This document shows, one piece after another, positions 34,653 to 40,562 of a DNA stretch of 43,760 nt. Both the position numbers and the translations under genes were made by a program. The number at the start of each line of letters is the position of its first letter. The stretch's first letter is position 1. This stretch comes from a virus. The stretch lies in IMG/VR virus record IMGVR_UViG_3300009068_000067, positions 1 through 43,760 of that record. The stretch is one strand, 5' to 3'. The notes below the pieces were generated by a model, which saw only the letters and a program-made list of their open reading frames with translations, searched no databases and had not been told where the DNA came from.

Positions 34653-36623
34653 CTAGTTTTTAGCTAACCCATAACGACGGTGCGCGCCACCGTCAGCGGA
34701 CAATGGTATGCCTTGCATATAGCTTGGCTCCATAGTCATCTGCGCCAAGACCCAAGTCTTAGCTTCCTCTACCTCGGCATCAGGCACAACAGCAATCAAT
34801 TCATCGTGCACCGTGCCTGCTATGAAGTATCTTTTAGATACCCGTAGCATTCCGTCAGTCATCACAATACGCGCCAACGCTTGCGTGACATTGTTGGTTA
34901 TCTTGCCTGCATACAACTTGGTTGCATCGGCGCCGTAAACCCACTGGTCTCTACCCTCTTCGTCCTTCTCTCGTCTCAGATCGGGGTAGTGCAAGCACAT
35001 TCCATTGGGTAATTCTATACGACCCTTGCGAAACGTCAAGCATTTATATGTGTACTCTGTGCCGTCGTACAACGCCGTCTCAATGAGCACTTCGCACAGC
35101 TTCCAAAAGGCCACAACAGGGTACGCTGTAGCTCTGTAGATGTCGATGATGCGCTTGCAAGCAATAGCGTGATACACCAACTCCTTTAAGCTACAGGTGT
35201 GCGGAATGTCGCGCATCTTGATTTCGGTATCCCGCCAATTGAGAAACTTGATAGCTTCCTTTTTTGTAGCACCTAGTGCAAGCGCAAAATCAACTTCATA
35301 CCTTACGGGCGGTGCGCCTAGGAACCCCGTAGTAAGTTGAGACGCAAACGAAGCCCAACCCAATCCATAGCCACACCCAAGGAGAGCAGACTTTGCCGAC
35401 TGCCTGAGATCAGGGTGAGACTCCTTACTGAGTCCGGGTATGTTAAACATCTGCGCACCGAACGCGGCATAAGGGTCACCGCCAGCCCTGAAGATGTCGA
35501 GCATGTCCTCGTAATCTGAAAGCCACGCGAGCACTCGCGGCTCAATCTGTGAGAGGTCACCCACAACAAGCTGATGCCCTTCGGGAGCCATTATCGCTTT
35601 GCGTAGGAACGAGCCTCGCTTGAGGTTCTGCATGTTGATGGCCGAACCCTTGCTTGCTGTCCACCGGCCAGTCTGCGCACCGTAGTACGAGAGAGGTACT
35701 GGTAGGGCGCCACGTTTACTAATGTCAAGGAACCGCTGAGCACGGGTACGCTCGGTAGTCGACTTAACCCTAAGACGCGCTTCACAAAGAAGGGCAACGT
35801 CCTCACGTTCACCGTTGAGCAACGCCTGAAAGAGGGCATCGCTCTTAGCCAGCGCAAGTGTTTCTTTCCCGGTAGTCTTACTGACTTTCTTTGGGGGAGC
35901 CACACCGAGGGTCTCAAGTAATGCTGCAAACTGTGGGTTCGACGCAAGTGCAGTTTCGTCCACGCCGAGCTTCTGTAATAGTGCTTCACGTTTTTCCTTC
36001 TCGTCTAGTATGGCGTCCGTCAGCATGTTGGGGTCAAGCTCAAGGCACGCACGGGTGTACATTTTCAGGGTCATATCGATGAGTCGAAGCTCCTTCGGTG
36101 GGTATCCTTTGCCCAGTCGATCAAAGATTCTTTCGCATAGATATACGTCGTGTTGGCAATAGTCCGATAGCTCAGATTCCAAGACCTTGTCCAACTCGGC
36201 CACACCATTGGTGCTGTGTACGGCTGTCCCTTTGGCGGGAAGACCAAAATCGATTGCAAGTTTGGCGAGACTGTTGCCAACCTCAACGCCTCTGAGAGCG
36301 CGCGCCATTGATAATGTATCGAAGATGAAGGCAGGTCTAGCACCGTAGACCCACTCCATAATGGATACATCGAACTGTGCGTTGTGTGCAAGTACTGCGG
36401 TTCGTCCCCAATCGACTCCAGAAAAGTATTCACGTAGTCCTTCTGCGCTAACCCATCTAATGTCGTCTCCGCTTCCGTATTCGTGAACGCAAACACCGAA
36501 CGCTTTAAATCTCTTATCACGTATGTACTCCTCGGTTGTCATCTTGGTGAGTGTGTAACCTTCCTTGGTGTCCCAGTAGGTCTCGAAGTCGATCGTAATG
36601 ATCTGTTTATATGGTGCGGTCAT
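34653..36623 (-). CDS. Family A DNA polymerase with 3'-5' exonuclease
   Basis: The product is 656 aa from the ATG at 36623, chosen because AAGGAG precedes it by four bases; an in-frame start 14 codons earlier overlaps more of the previous gene. Exonuclease residues: D12, E14 (IDFETY), D85 (HNAQFD), Y155 and D159 (DYCQHD). Polymerase motifs: TGRWTAS (318-324), motif A VVGDLSQIEPR (353-363; D356), motif B RQSAKSALLGCGYG (407-420; R407, K411, L415, Y419) and motif C VHDE (605-608; D607, E608). L415 aligns with E. coli Pol I residue 762. There is no 5' nuclease domain, as usual in phage PolA. It replicates the phage genome with the primase-helicase and the ssDNA-binding candidate downstream. Confidence 0.96.
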   Translation of the reverse strand: MTAPYKQIITIDFETYWDTKEGYTLTKMTTEEYIRDKRFKAFGVCVHEYGSGDDIRWVSAEGLREYFSGVDWGRTAVLAHNAQFDVSIMEWVYGARPAFIFDTLSMARALRGVEVGNSLAKLAIDFGLPAKGTAVHSTNGVAELDKVLESELSDYCQHDVYLCERIFDRLGKGYPPKELRLIDMTLKMYTRACLELDPNMLTDAILDEKEKREALLQKLGVDETALASNPQFAALLETLGVAPPKKVSKTTGKETLALAKSDALFQALLNGEREDVALLCEARLRVKSTTERTRAQRFLDISKRGALPVPLSYYGAQTGRWTASKGSAINMQNLKRGSFLRKAIMAPEGHQLVVGDLSQIEPRVLAWLSDYEDMLDIFRAGGDPYAAFGAQMFNIPGLSKESHPDLRQSAKSALLGCGYGLGWASFASQLTTGFLGAPPVRYEVDFALALGATKKEAIKFLNWRDTEIKMRDIPHTCSLKELVYHAIACKRIIDIYRATAYPVVAFWKLCEVLIETALYDGTEYTYKCLTFRKGRIELPNGMCLHYPDLRREKDEEGRDQWVYGADATKLYAGKITNNVTQALARIVMTDGMLRVSKRYFIAGTVHDELIAVVPDAEVEEAKTWVLAQMTMEPSYMQGIPLSADGGAHRRYGLAKN

Positions 36624-36849
36624 TTTTCTCCTTGAGTTTGGCTTCAATGGCTCTAGCATCTGCAAGTTTTGCGTAAGGGTTTACATCTGAGTCTGATGTT
36701 CCAATGCGACTAATGGTTGCCCAAATTTCCTCATCCGTCAGCCCAACCCATCCACGCTCAGGCAACGGATGCCCTGCTTGTCTGTAGGCTTCATCACGCC
36801 ACAGTTGTGCTCGTTTCCTGTGGTACTCACAGTTTGGGCAGTCAGTCAT
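36607..36849 (-). CDS. Small phage protein with N-terminal CxxC
   Basis: The product is 80 aa; the ATG overlaps the previous stop (ATGA) and its 3' end overlaps the polymerase gene by 17 bases. MTDCPNCEYHRKRAQLWRDE begins with a CxxC and then a basic helix, and the segment GWVGLTDEEIWATISRI (about 33-49) contains the LTDEEI motif frequent in short phage proteins. With only one Cys pair, zinc binding would need dimerisation or other ligands. There is no signal or membrane helix. Unknown function; its coupling to DNA polymerase suggests a replication accessory. Confidence 0.6.
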   Translation of the reverse strand: MTDCPNCEYHRKRAQLWRDEAYRQAGHPLPERGWVGLTDEEIWATISRIGTSDSDVNPYAKLADARAIEAKLKEKNDRTI

Positions 36850-37061
36850 GCTCGTCCCCTTGCTCGGATTTCGTTTGCTACTCCAGTCCTAGGCATACCA
36901 TTACTGTTCCAATTCTCAGCAATCTCGGCACACGCCTCACGCTCATGCTGTGCTACTAGTTTGCAAAAGGCTGTAACTTTTTCAAATGCTTCAGGGCTGA
37001 TGTATTGCAAATAATCCATACCAACCTGTCTAGCCATCTCAATGATTTCATCTTGTGTCAA
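36846..37061 (-). CDS. Small helical phage protein
   Basis: The product is 71 aa and begins at TTG 37061, which overlaps the previous stop (TTGA); GGAG about eight bases upstream supports this start, and the next Met is internal. The protein is helical: DEIIEMARQVGMDYLQYISP, then FCKLVAQHEREACAEIAENW and a C-terminal IRARGRA. The block around HEREACAE recurs in short proteins of many phages as I remember them, without known function. No motifs for catalysis, metal binding or membranes are seen. It is one of a chain of overlapping small genes upstream of the polymerase. Confidence 0.6.
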   Translation of the reverse strand: MTQDEIIEMARQVGMDYLQYISPEAFEKVTAFCKLVAQHEREACAEIAENWNSNGMPRTGVANEIRARGRA

Positions 37062-37354
37062 TTAAAGTTCTCCTTGGGTGGTGCGTCGAGGACGTTTAGA
37101 AAGCCGAAAAAATCGTTTGCCGCCAACATGAGTTGCGACGCCTCCATCTCGTCACAGTTTAGGGTGACGACTCCTGCAAGCGCATCTTCAGCGCGTCCAA
37201 TGATGACAATGCCCTGTGCCTTGCCTGTTCCGTAGCACATCACCAACTTGTGGATCAGTAGCCTAAAGTGCTCTTGCTCGTCGTCTGACATAGCCTCGAC
37301 TCTGCGGTGTAGCTCCTCGTCAGTCATTGCGAAGTCAGGTTCCACGTAACTCAT
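37058..37354 (-). CDS. Phage protein of unknown function, acidic
   Basis: The product is 98 aa with AAGGAG upstream of the ATG at 37354. The N-terminal half is acidic and helical (TDEELHRRVEAMSDDEQEHF, about 11-30). The C-terminal half looks like alternating strands and helices: GIVIIGRAEDALAGVVTLN (about 48-66), then EASQLMLAANDFFGFLNVL. That could be a small alpha/beta domain, but I do not recognise it. The start lies inside the end of the VRR-NUC gene (20-base overlap), and the stop overlaps the next start, so it is coupled on both sides. No export or metal motifs are visible. Confidence 0.58.
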   Translation of the reverse strand: MSYVEPDFAMTDEELHRRVEAMSDDEQEHFRLLIHKLVMCYGTGKAQGIVIIGRAEDALAGVVTLNCDEMEASQLMLAANDFFGFLNVLDAPPKENFN

Positions 37355-37646
37355 TTTGTTTCTCCTTCAGTAGTAGTTCTAGGTCTGGTATGTTGTGCTC
37401 ACGGGCAATGAACACAGTGCCCCCTGCATTGAGGATGGCGTTGAGTTCTCTGTCTTGCAGGGCTGTGGTCTGCCCCTTGCCAGCTTTGCACTCAATCGCA
37501 ATGAAGTGTCCGTCTATGCAAGCGACGATGTCAGGTATCCCTGCACGGCCAAAGCCGTTAGCAGGGGGCATGAAATGGTACGCGCCTAGCTTGTCAAGCA
37601 TCAGCCGTACCGCCCTCTTTACTTTCCACTCAGGTGTTTCTGCCAT
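37335..37646 (-). CDS. VRR-NUC domain endonuclease
   Basis: The product is 103 aa from the ATG at 37646, which has AAGGAG six bases before it; a longer in-frame start at 37748 would run through another gene and adds no domain sequence. It is a stand-alone VRR-NUC (PD-(D/E)XK) fold: TPEWKVKRAVRLML (4-17), GRAGIPDIVACIDG (33-46; D39), FIAIECKAGKGQTTALQ (48-64; E52, K54, and Q64 in the conserved position). Phage VRR-NUC proteins are holiday-junction or flap nucleases implicated in resolving replication intermediates; known ones act as dimers. Length is normal for the minimal family. It lies between a winged-helix protein and unknown small genes. Confidence 0.85.
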   Translation of the reverse strand: MAETPEWKVKRAVRLMLDKLGAYHFMPPANGFGRAGIPDIVACIDGHFIAIECKAGKGQTTALQDRELNAILNAGGTVFIAREHNIPDLELLLKEKQNELRGT

Positions 37647-37894
37647 TGCGATCTCCTTCCAGTGTTTTCTGGTTTTAGACAGTTTACAGGCACAACTACA
37701 ACCACCCAAATGGCGGCTAAAGTATTGCGGTATGTTGCTAACTCCCACCGATCAACATACACACCAAAGACACTCTCCAATGATTTGTTGACAGAGCGAA
37801 CGTCTATGCCAGTAAACTTGGCTATATCGCTTGACTTCAAACCATCGGGGTGTCGTTTGAGTAGCTCACGAATGATGTTGTGATTACTCCTCAC
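37619..37894 (-). CDS. Winged-helix DNA-binding protein
   Basis: The product is 91 aa with a GTG start at 37894 overlapping the previous stop (GTGA). Residues about 6-60 form a winged helix: NIIRELLKRHPDGLKSSDIA, then GIDVRSVNKSLESV as recognition helix and a wing ending in YVDRWELA. The C-terminal strand AAIWVVVVVPVNCLKPENTG matches the tail I recall in related phage proteins, which argues that this frame is real to near its end even though it overlaps the VRR-NUC start by 28 bases. Likely a small transcription regulator or DNA-binding accessory. No ligand-binding or oligomerisation domain is present. No strong ribosome site is visible. Confidence 0.66.
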   Translation of the reverse strand: MRSNHNIIRELLKRHPDGLKSSDIAKFTGIDVRSVNKSLESVFGVYVDRWELATYRNTLAAIWVVVVVPVNCLKPENTGRRSQWQKHLSGK

Positions 37895-38085
37895 GTTTTC
37901 ATGTCCCTCACATACGTAGCAAAGCTGTGGGCTGTGTCGCCAAAGGCAATGCGCATGGCATCGAACTCTAGCGCCACCTCTTCAAGCACAGCGTTGCGCA
38001 GGACTGGGTAGTTCTCTCTGATTTCGTTCTTGGGTATGCCAAAGATGCGGTCAAAGTCTTCTTTGTTAAAACTGATATCACTCAT
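37891..38085 (-). CDS. Small phage protein of unknown function
   Basis: The product is 64 aa; the ATG at 38085 overlaps the stop of the sigma-like gene (ATGA), so translation is probably coupled. MSDISFNKEDFDRIFGIPKN is followed by a helical half (LRNAVLEEVALEFDAMRIAF) and ends in DTAHSFATYVRDMKT. The FDAMRIAFGDTAHSFATY block resembles one I have seen in other uncultured phage proteins at the same place beside sigma- or HTH-type regulators. Coupling suggests a partner of the sigma-like protein, perhaps an inhibitor or cofactor, which is inference only. Confidence 0.55.
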   Translation of the reverse strand: MSDISFNKEDFDRIFGIPKNEIRENYPVLRNAVLEEVALEFDAMRIAFGDTAHSFATYVRDMKT

Positions 38086-38879
38086 AATGTTTCTTTCATA
38101 GGACGTACATACTTTTCACTTTTTTCGAGACGCTCTTTGCCAACACCGCAGTGAGCACACACAACTACTCGGTTTTGGTTTGTGTAGAACATATGCCCCC
38201 TATGTATGCCACACACAAGCTCCTTTGGTTTTTCTTTGAGATGCGAAGGTTTCTCGTAATCAGGCAGTAGCTGGCGTAACGTATCAGACCTTGATGGGTG
38301 CTTTAAGTGGCGTAAAGCCTTGGCCTCGATCTGCCGTATACGTTCTTTTGTTACATCAAACTTCTCACCAACTTCATCAAGCGTATGTTCCTCACAACCA
38401 ATGCCGTATCTCATGCGCAGTACCAAGGCTTCACGCGGTGTAAGGCTCTCAAGCTGTTCCTCTACAACGCTCACCATCTCATGCTTGAGCACGGCTTCGT
38501 CAGGGGCATCTGGCCTCATCAACTCAAGTAGTTCTTCAGCGTGCATACCCAATGCGGCACGCATACCTTCAGAACTTACGTCACGTTGTGCACTGTTGCG
38601 TTTAAGTTTCAGTGTCAGTTGCTCCGTTGTCCACAAATCGGTTGGCAATAAACACAACTCCTCCATGAGTGCTTTGGCATTATCACTGAACTCCCCACTT
38701 TGATTGATTGGGGGTTTACGCATGGCGATTAGTTCTGTTAATGCCGTTTTATGTATGTCCACAGAACGACAAAAATCTGACACGCTTTTATACCCCGCGG
38801 CCTCAATCGCATTTAAGATCAGGTTATTTCTAACTGTGACCTTGATGCGGTACTCGTTGACTGGTTCGTCTTCATACAT
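38082..38879 (-). CDS. Chimeric XRE-HTH / sigma70 region 4 / zinc-ribbon transcription factor
   Basis: The product is 265 aa with three parts. Residues about 17-95 are an XRE-type HTH (NNLILNAIEAAGYKSVSDFC, then KTALTELIAMRKPPIN and LPTDLW). Residues about 140-205 are a canonical sigma70 region 4: LTPREALVLRMRYGIG (146-161), HTLDEVGEKFDVTKERIRQI (165-184) and EAKALRHLKHPSRS, close to host RpoD and thus suited to the -35 box. Residues 223-244 hold C223, H226, H229, C241 and C244, a likely zinc ribbon. Region 2, needed for -10 melting, is absent, so it cannot act as a complete sigma factor. It probably redirects host RNA polymerase by contacting the beta flap or competing with RpoD. The start overlaps the previous stop by one base. 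Confidence 0.85.
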   Translation of the reverse strand: MYEDEPVNEYRIKVTVRNNLILNAIEAAGYKSVSDFCRSVDIHKTALTELIAMRKPPINQSGEFSDNAKALMEELCLLPTDLWTTEQLTLKLKRNSAQRDVSSEGMRAALGMHAEELLELMRPDAPDEAVLKHEMVSVVEEQLESLTPREALVLRMRYGIGCEEHTLDEVGEKFDVTKERIRQIEAKALRHLKHPSRSDTLRQLLPDYEKPSHLKEKPKELVCGIHRGHMFYTNQNRVVVCAHCGVGKERLEKSEKYVRPMKETL

Positions 38880-39073
38880 TATTTTTCCCTCTCTTTCAGC
38901 ATTTGATCTGCCATCATGTAGCTTGTTCTAGCCAGTCGTTCTTGCTCAGCGTCAGTCCAGCCTGTGCAAGCCGCTAACATCCCCTGCATAGCCTGTGCCG
39001 CAAAGTAATCGCGTATGCTGATGCCGCAATTGCCTTCGTCTGGAAACGCTTGGTGCATTAAATCTTCTCTCAT
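38879..39073 (-). CDS. Small phage protein (RDYFAAQAMQG type)
   Basis: The product is 64 aa from the ATG at 39073, selected because GGAGG precedes it by five bases; an upstream TTG lacks such a site. The sequence contains GISIRDYFAAQAMQGMLAAC (about 17-36), a block recognisable in many phage and prophage short proteins, and ends in SYMMADQMLKEREK. It is helical, soluble and has no metal-binding motif. Recurrence across phages suggests a conserved host-interaction or replication role, but none is known to me. Its stop shares one base with the sigma-like gene start. Confidence 0.68.
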   Translation of the reverse strand: MREDLMHQAFPDEGNCGISIRDYFAAQAMQGMLAACTGWTDAEQERLARTSYMMADQMLKEREK

Positions 39074-39074
39074 A

Positions 39075-39722
39075 TTAACCTCCAAACATTTGTTTCAAGT
39101 GATCGTACAACTCGCGTGCTTGATACACAGTCATGTCTTTCAACACATCCTGTGGTTCACGATTGCGCACGAGCGACACGAAGCGTTTGTTGACAGGCGT
39201 GCCCACGGAGAAAGCAGCAGAGGCATCCAATGCGGCTTCGTTAGGCTTAGCTTCAAGCTTTGCTTGTAGTAGTGCACCGATGCCTGTCACGTCACGCTTA
39301 GTGTACTTGCGCTTGGGTGGTGCTGGTGTCTGTTCCATCTTCTTCATCGCCTTAAGAGACTTGATTGGGCGGTACTCGGGTATGTCTGCATAATATGCGC
39401 CGTTTGTTTCGTGGATCATATTATTTCGACGCATCTGTGCTATCAGACTTGATGTTGACCCGCCTGCAAAGCCTTGATGGTCTAAGGCTTCAATGACCTC
39501 CTTGCGAGTCGAGCCGGGGTTGTTCTTGATGTAGTCGAAAGTTACACGAGAGATGTTGTTGGTTATGCCAAACATTTTCTTCATGGGGGTTTCCTGTGTG
39601 GGGTTGGTTGGTTGCAAAAAAGAGGTTGACACTGGTCGAACAGAGGGGGTCTCCCCCTCGTCGTCCCAATGAGCTAAGGTCTTAGTTAGTGCTTCTTTGA
39701 AAGCAGTTTGGATGTCAGGCAT
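39075..39722 (-). CDS. Winged-helix DNA-binding protein with long N-terminus
   Basis: The product is 215 aa, with AGGAGG eight bases before the ATG at 39722. Residues 1-46 are acidic and Pro/Thr-rich and look disordered. Residues about 55-115 form a winged helix: TFDYIKNNPGSTRKEVIEAL, GGSTSSLIAQMRRNNMI and a wing NGAYYADIPEYRP. A basic linker follows (PPKRKYTKRD), then a C-terminal helical region ending YQARELYDHLKQMFGG. An internal ATG at 39584 also has AGGA upstream and would give a 169-aa form lacking the disordered tail. Function is likely transcriptional or DNA-structural. It sits just upstream of the sigma-like and small genes, in the early part of the - strand operon. Confidence 0.68.
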   Translation of the reverse strand: MPDIQTAFKEALTKTLAHWDDEGETPSVRPVSTSFLQPTNPTQETPMKKMFGITNNISRVTFDYIKNNPGSTRKEVIEALDHQGFAGGSTSSLIAQMRRNNMIHETNGAYYADIPEYRPIKSLKAMKKMEQTPAPPKRKYTKRDVTGIGALLQAKLEAKPNEAALDASAAFSVGTPVNKRFVSLVRNREPQDVLKDMTVYQARELYDHLKQMFGG

Positions 39723-39933
39723 CTGAGGTTCCTCCTGTAATTAGCATGACGATAACGATGAAAGCAATAAGCCCAAGGGACTGTATTGTGGTGAGAAGTA
39801 GATCATCCATCCCTTGCCTATCTCCAAGCAATATGCCCTGTATCCAGTCGGATTCGTGCGTAGATTCAGGGGGCGGTGGTGTGTAGGTCAAGCCGATCTT
39901 GACCTTACCCGTGTCGTAAGGTGTGTATTTCAT
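39715..39933 (-). CDS. Small C-terminally anchored membrane protein
   Basis: The product is 72 aa with AAGGAG before the ATG at 39933. The N-terminal part, YTPYDTGKVKIGLTYTPPPP (3-22), is a motif I recall from small proteins in uncultured aquatic phages. A linker follows, then one hydrophobic helix at the C-terminus (SLGLIAFIVIVMLITGG, about 52-68), predicted to anchor the protein with its N-terminus in the cytoplasm. It is the first gene after the promoter-like element at 39954-39983, so it may be made early in infection. Possible roles are host membrane modification or superinfection exclusion; none is demonstrated. Confidence 0.65.
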   Translation of the reverse strand: MKYTPYDTGKVKIGLTYTPPPPESTHESDWIQGILLGDRQGMDDLLLTTIQSLGLIAFIVIVMLITGGTSDA

Positions 39934-39953
39934 TATTTCTCCTTGGGAGGTAC

Positions 39954-39983
39954 ATTATTTGTCCAAGAGTAGACAGTTGTCAA
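39954..39983 (-). promoter_or_regulatory. Sigma70-type promoter with palindrome in the spacer
   Basis: On the - strand TTGACA (39978-39983) is a perfect -35 box, followed after 18 bases by AATAAT (39954-39959), one change from TATAAT. The spacer holds the palindrome TGTCCAAGAGTAGACA (39960-39975), close to the one at 31511-31526. Transcription would start near 39947, giving a very short leader to the gene at 39933. A protein bound to the spacer could repress it. The -35 box overlaps the stop of the upstream membrane peptide gene. Confidence 0.62.
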
Positions 39984-40072
39984 TAGGGTCTCCAGTAGTA
40001 TAAATCGGTAATAAGTACTATTACTGCAACTAAAAGTACTACGCGTTCAAACTTTTCCCATGGTGTCATCAT
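39980..40072 (-). CDS. 30-aa membrane peptide
   Basis: A 31-codon frame from ATG 40072, preceded by AGGAG about seven bases upstream, encodes MMTPWEKFERVVLLVAV followed by IVLITDLYYWRPY. It has a charged N-terminus, one hydrophobic helix of about 16-18 residues and an aromatic C-terminus, the profile of a single-pass membrane peptide. Its ATG overlaps the stop of the upstream 49-aa gene, which supports real translation. It is too short for family assignment. The promoter for the next gene begins in its last codons. Possible roles are antiholin-like activity or modulation of a host membrane complex. Confidence 0.6.
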   Translation of the reverse strand: MMTPWEKFERVVLLVAVIVLITDLYYWRPY

Positions 40073-40218
40073 TGTTTTTCTCCTAAGTTGAGGTGTACCC
40101 ACTCGGTCATGCTTGCATCGACACACTCGATCTCGCGTATCTCATGGTCGTTGAAGGTGTACACCTCCGTCTCTGGGTCACACTGTTTCAAGTACCCAAT
40201 TAGTTCTTTAACTTTCAT
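40069..40218 (-). CDS. 49-aa small phage protein
   Basis: The product is 49 aa: MKVKELIGYLKQCDPETEVY, TFNDHEIREIECVDASMTEW, then VHLNLGEKQ. The start MKVKELIxxLKQCDPExEV is a recurring phage and bacterial small-protein beginning (a helix followed by a strand). The gene overlaps the 3' end of the 100-aa gene upstream by 11 bases, and its stop overlaps the next ATG. A GGAG lies about seven bases before the start at 40218. Function is unknown to me; it is probably a small alpha/beta protein acting in the early operon. Confidence 0.62.
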   Translation of the reverse strand: MKVKELIGYLKQCDPETEVYTFNDHEIREIECVDASMTEWVHLNLGEKQ

Positions 40219-40510
40219 CTTCGTGCTCCTTATCTACATAGGCGGGATTGCCTGTTTGGAATCGATACTCTTCGGCATCTTTCTCAGCGTCATGCTCGTT
40301 ATCAAACACACCAAGTACTGTGTGGTTGTGGTTTCTAACTACGTACTTCGCCTTGTCAATCAACTCAATAGCGTGAGACTCGCCCTCCCCGACATAGGCT
40401 TTAGTAATGTCAAACTCGTATACCGCCTTGCTTCCAGCGTCGGCACGGCTGTCGGCTTCGACCTCTACTGTTTGCCAGTAGGACATAACTACTTGTACTC
40501 TGTACTTCAT
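40208..40510 (-). CDS. Phage protein of unknown function
   Basis: The product is 100 aa with AAAGGAG seven bases before the ATG at 40510. It opens with strands YRVQVVMSYWQTVEVEADSR, then a helix DAGSKAVYEFDITKAYVGEG, and ends with a very acidic tail NEHDAEKDAEEYRF through DKEHEDES. The first half resembles DUF-type proteins that appear in phage early regions with an MKYRVxVxxxxxxTVEVEA start. No catalytic or metal motif is seen. It is the first gene after the terminator that follows the glutamine amidotransferase gene, so it may begin a new transcription unit, although no strong promoter is evident. Confidence 0.58.
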   Translation of the reverse strand: MKYRVQVVMSYWQTVEVEADSRADAGSKAVYEFDITKAYVGEGESHAIELIDKAKYVVRNHNHTVLGVFDNEHDAEKDAEEYRFQTGNPAYVDKEHEDES

Positions 40511-40529
40511 TTGCTTTCTCCTTTGGTTT

Positions 40530-40556
40530 AAAAATGCGGGGGTGATTAGCCCCCGC
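40530..40556 (-). terminator. Intrinsic terminator after the glutamine amidotransferase gene
   Basis: On the - strand GCGGGGG, a 7-base loop (CTAATCA) and CCCCCGC form a strong GC-rich stem, followed by A and five T (40530-40534). It lies six bases beyond the stop of the amidotransferase gene, in the right orientation to end that transcript. It is the clearest intrinsic terminator in the window. Confidence 0.85.
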
Positions 40557-40562
40557 TACACA

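Noticed and set aside
37666-37681. Third copy of the operator palindrome
   Set aside because: Only the right half-site and following GTTTACA match well; it lies inside the 3' end of a gene and such partial matches are expected by chance, so it is kept only as a remark.
37647-37748. N-terminal extension of the VRR-NUC gene to ATG 37748
   Set aside because: The extension has no ribosome site and runs over the winged-helix gene, whereas ATG 37646 has AAGGAG at good spacing and starts at the family's usual point.
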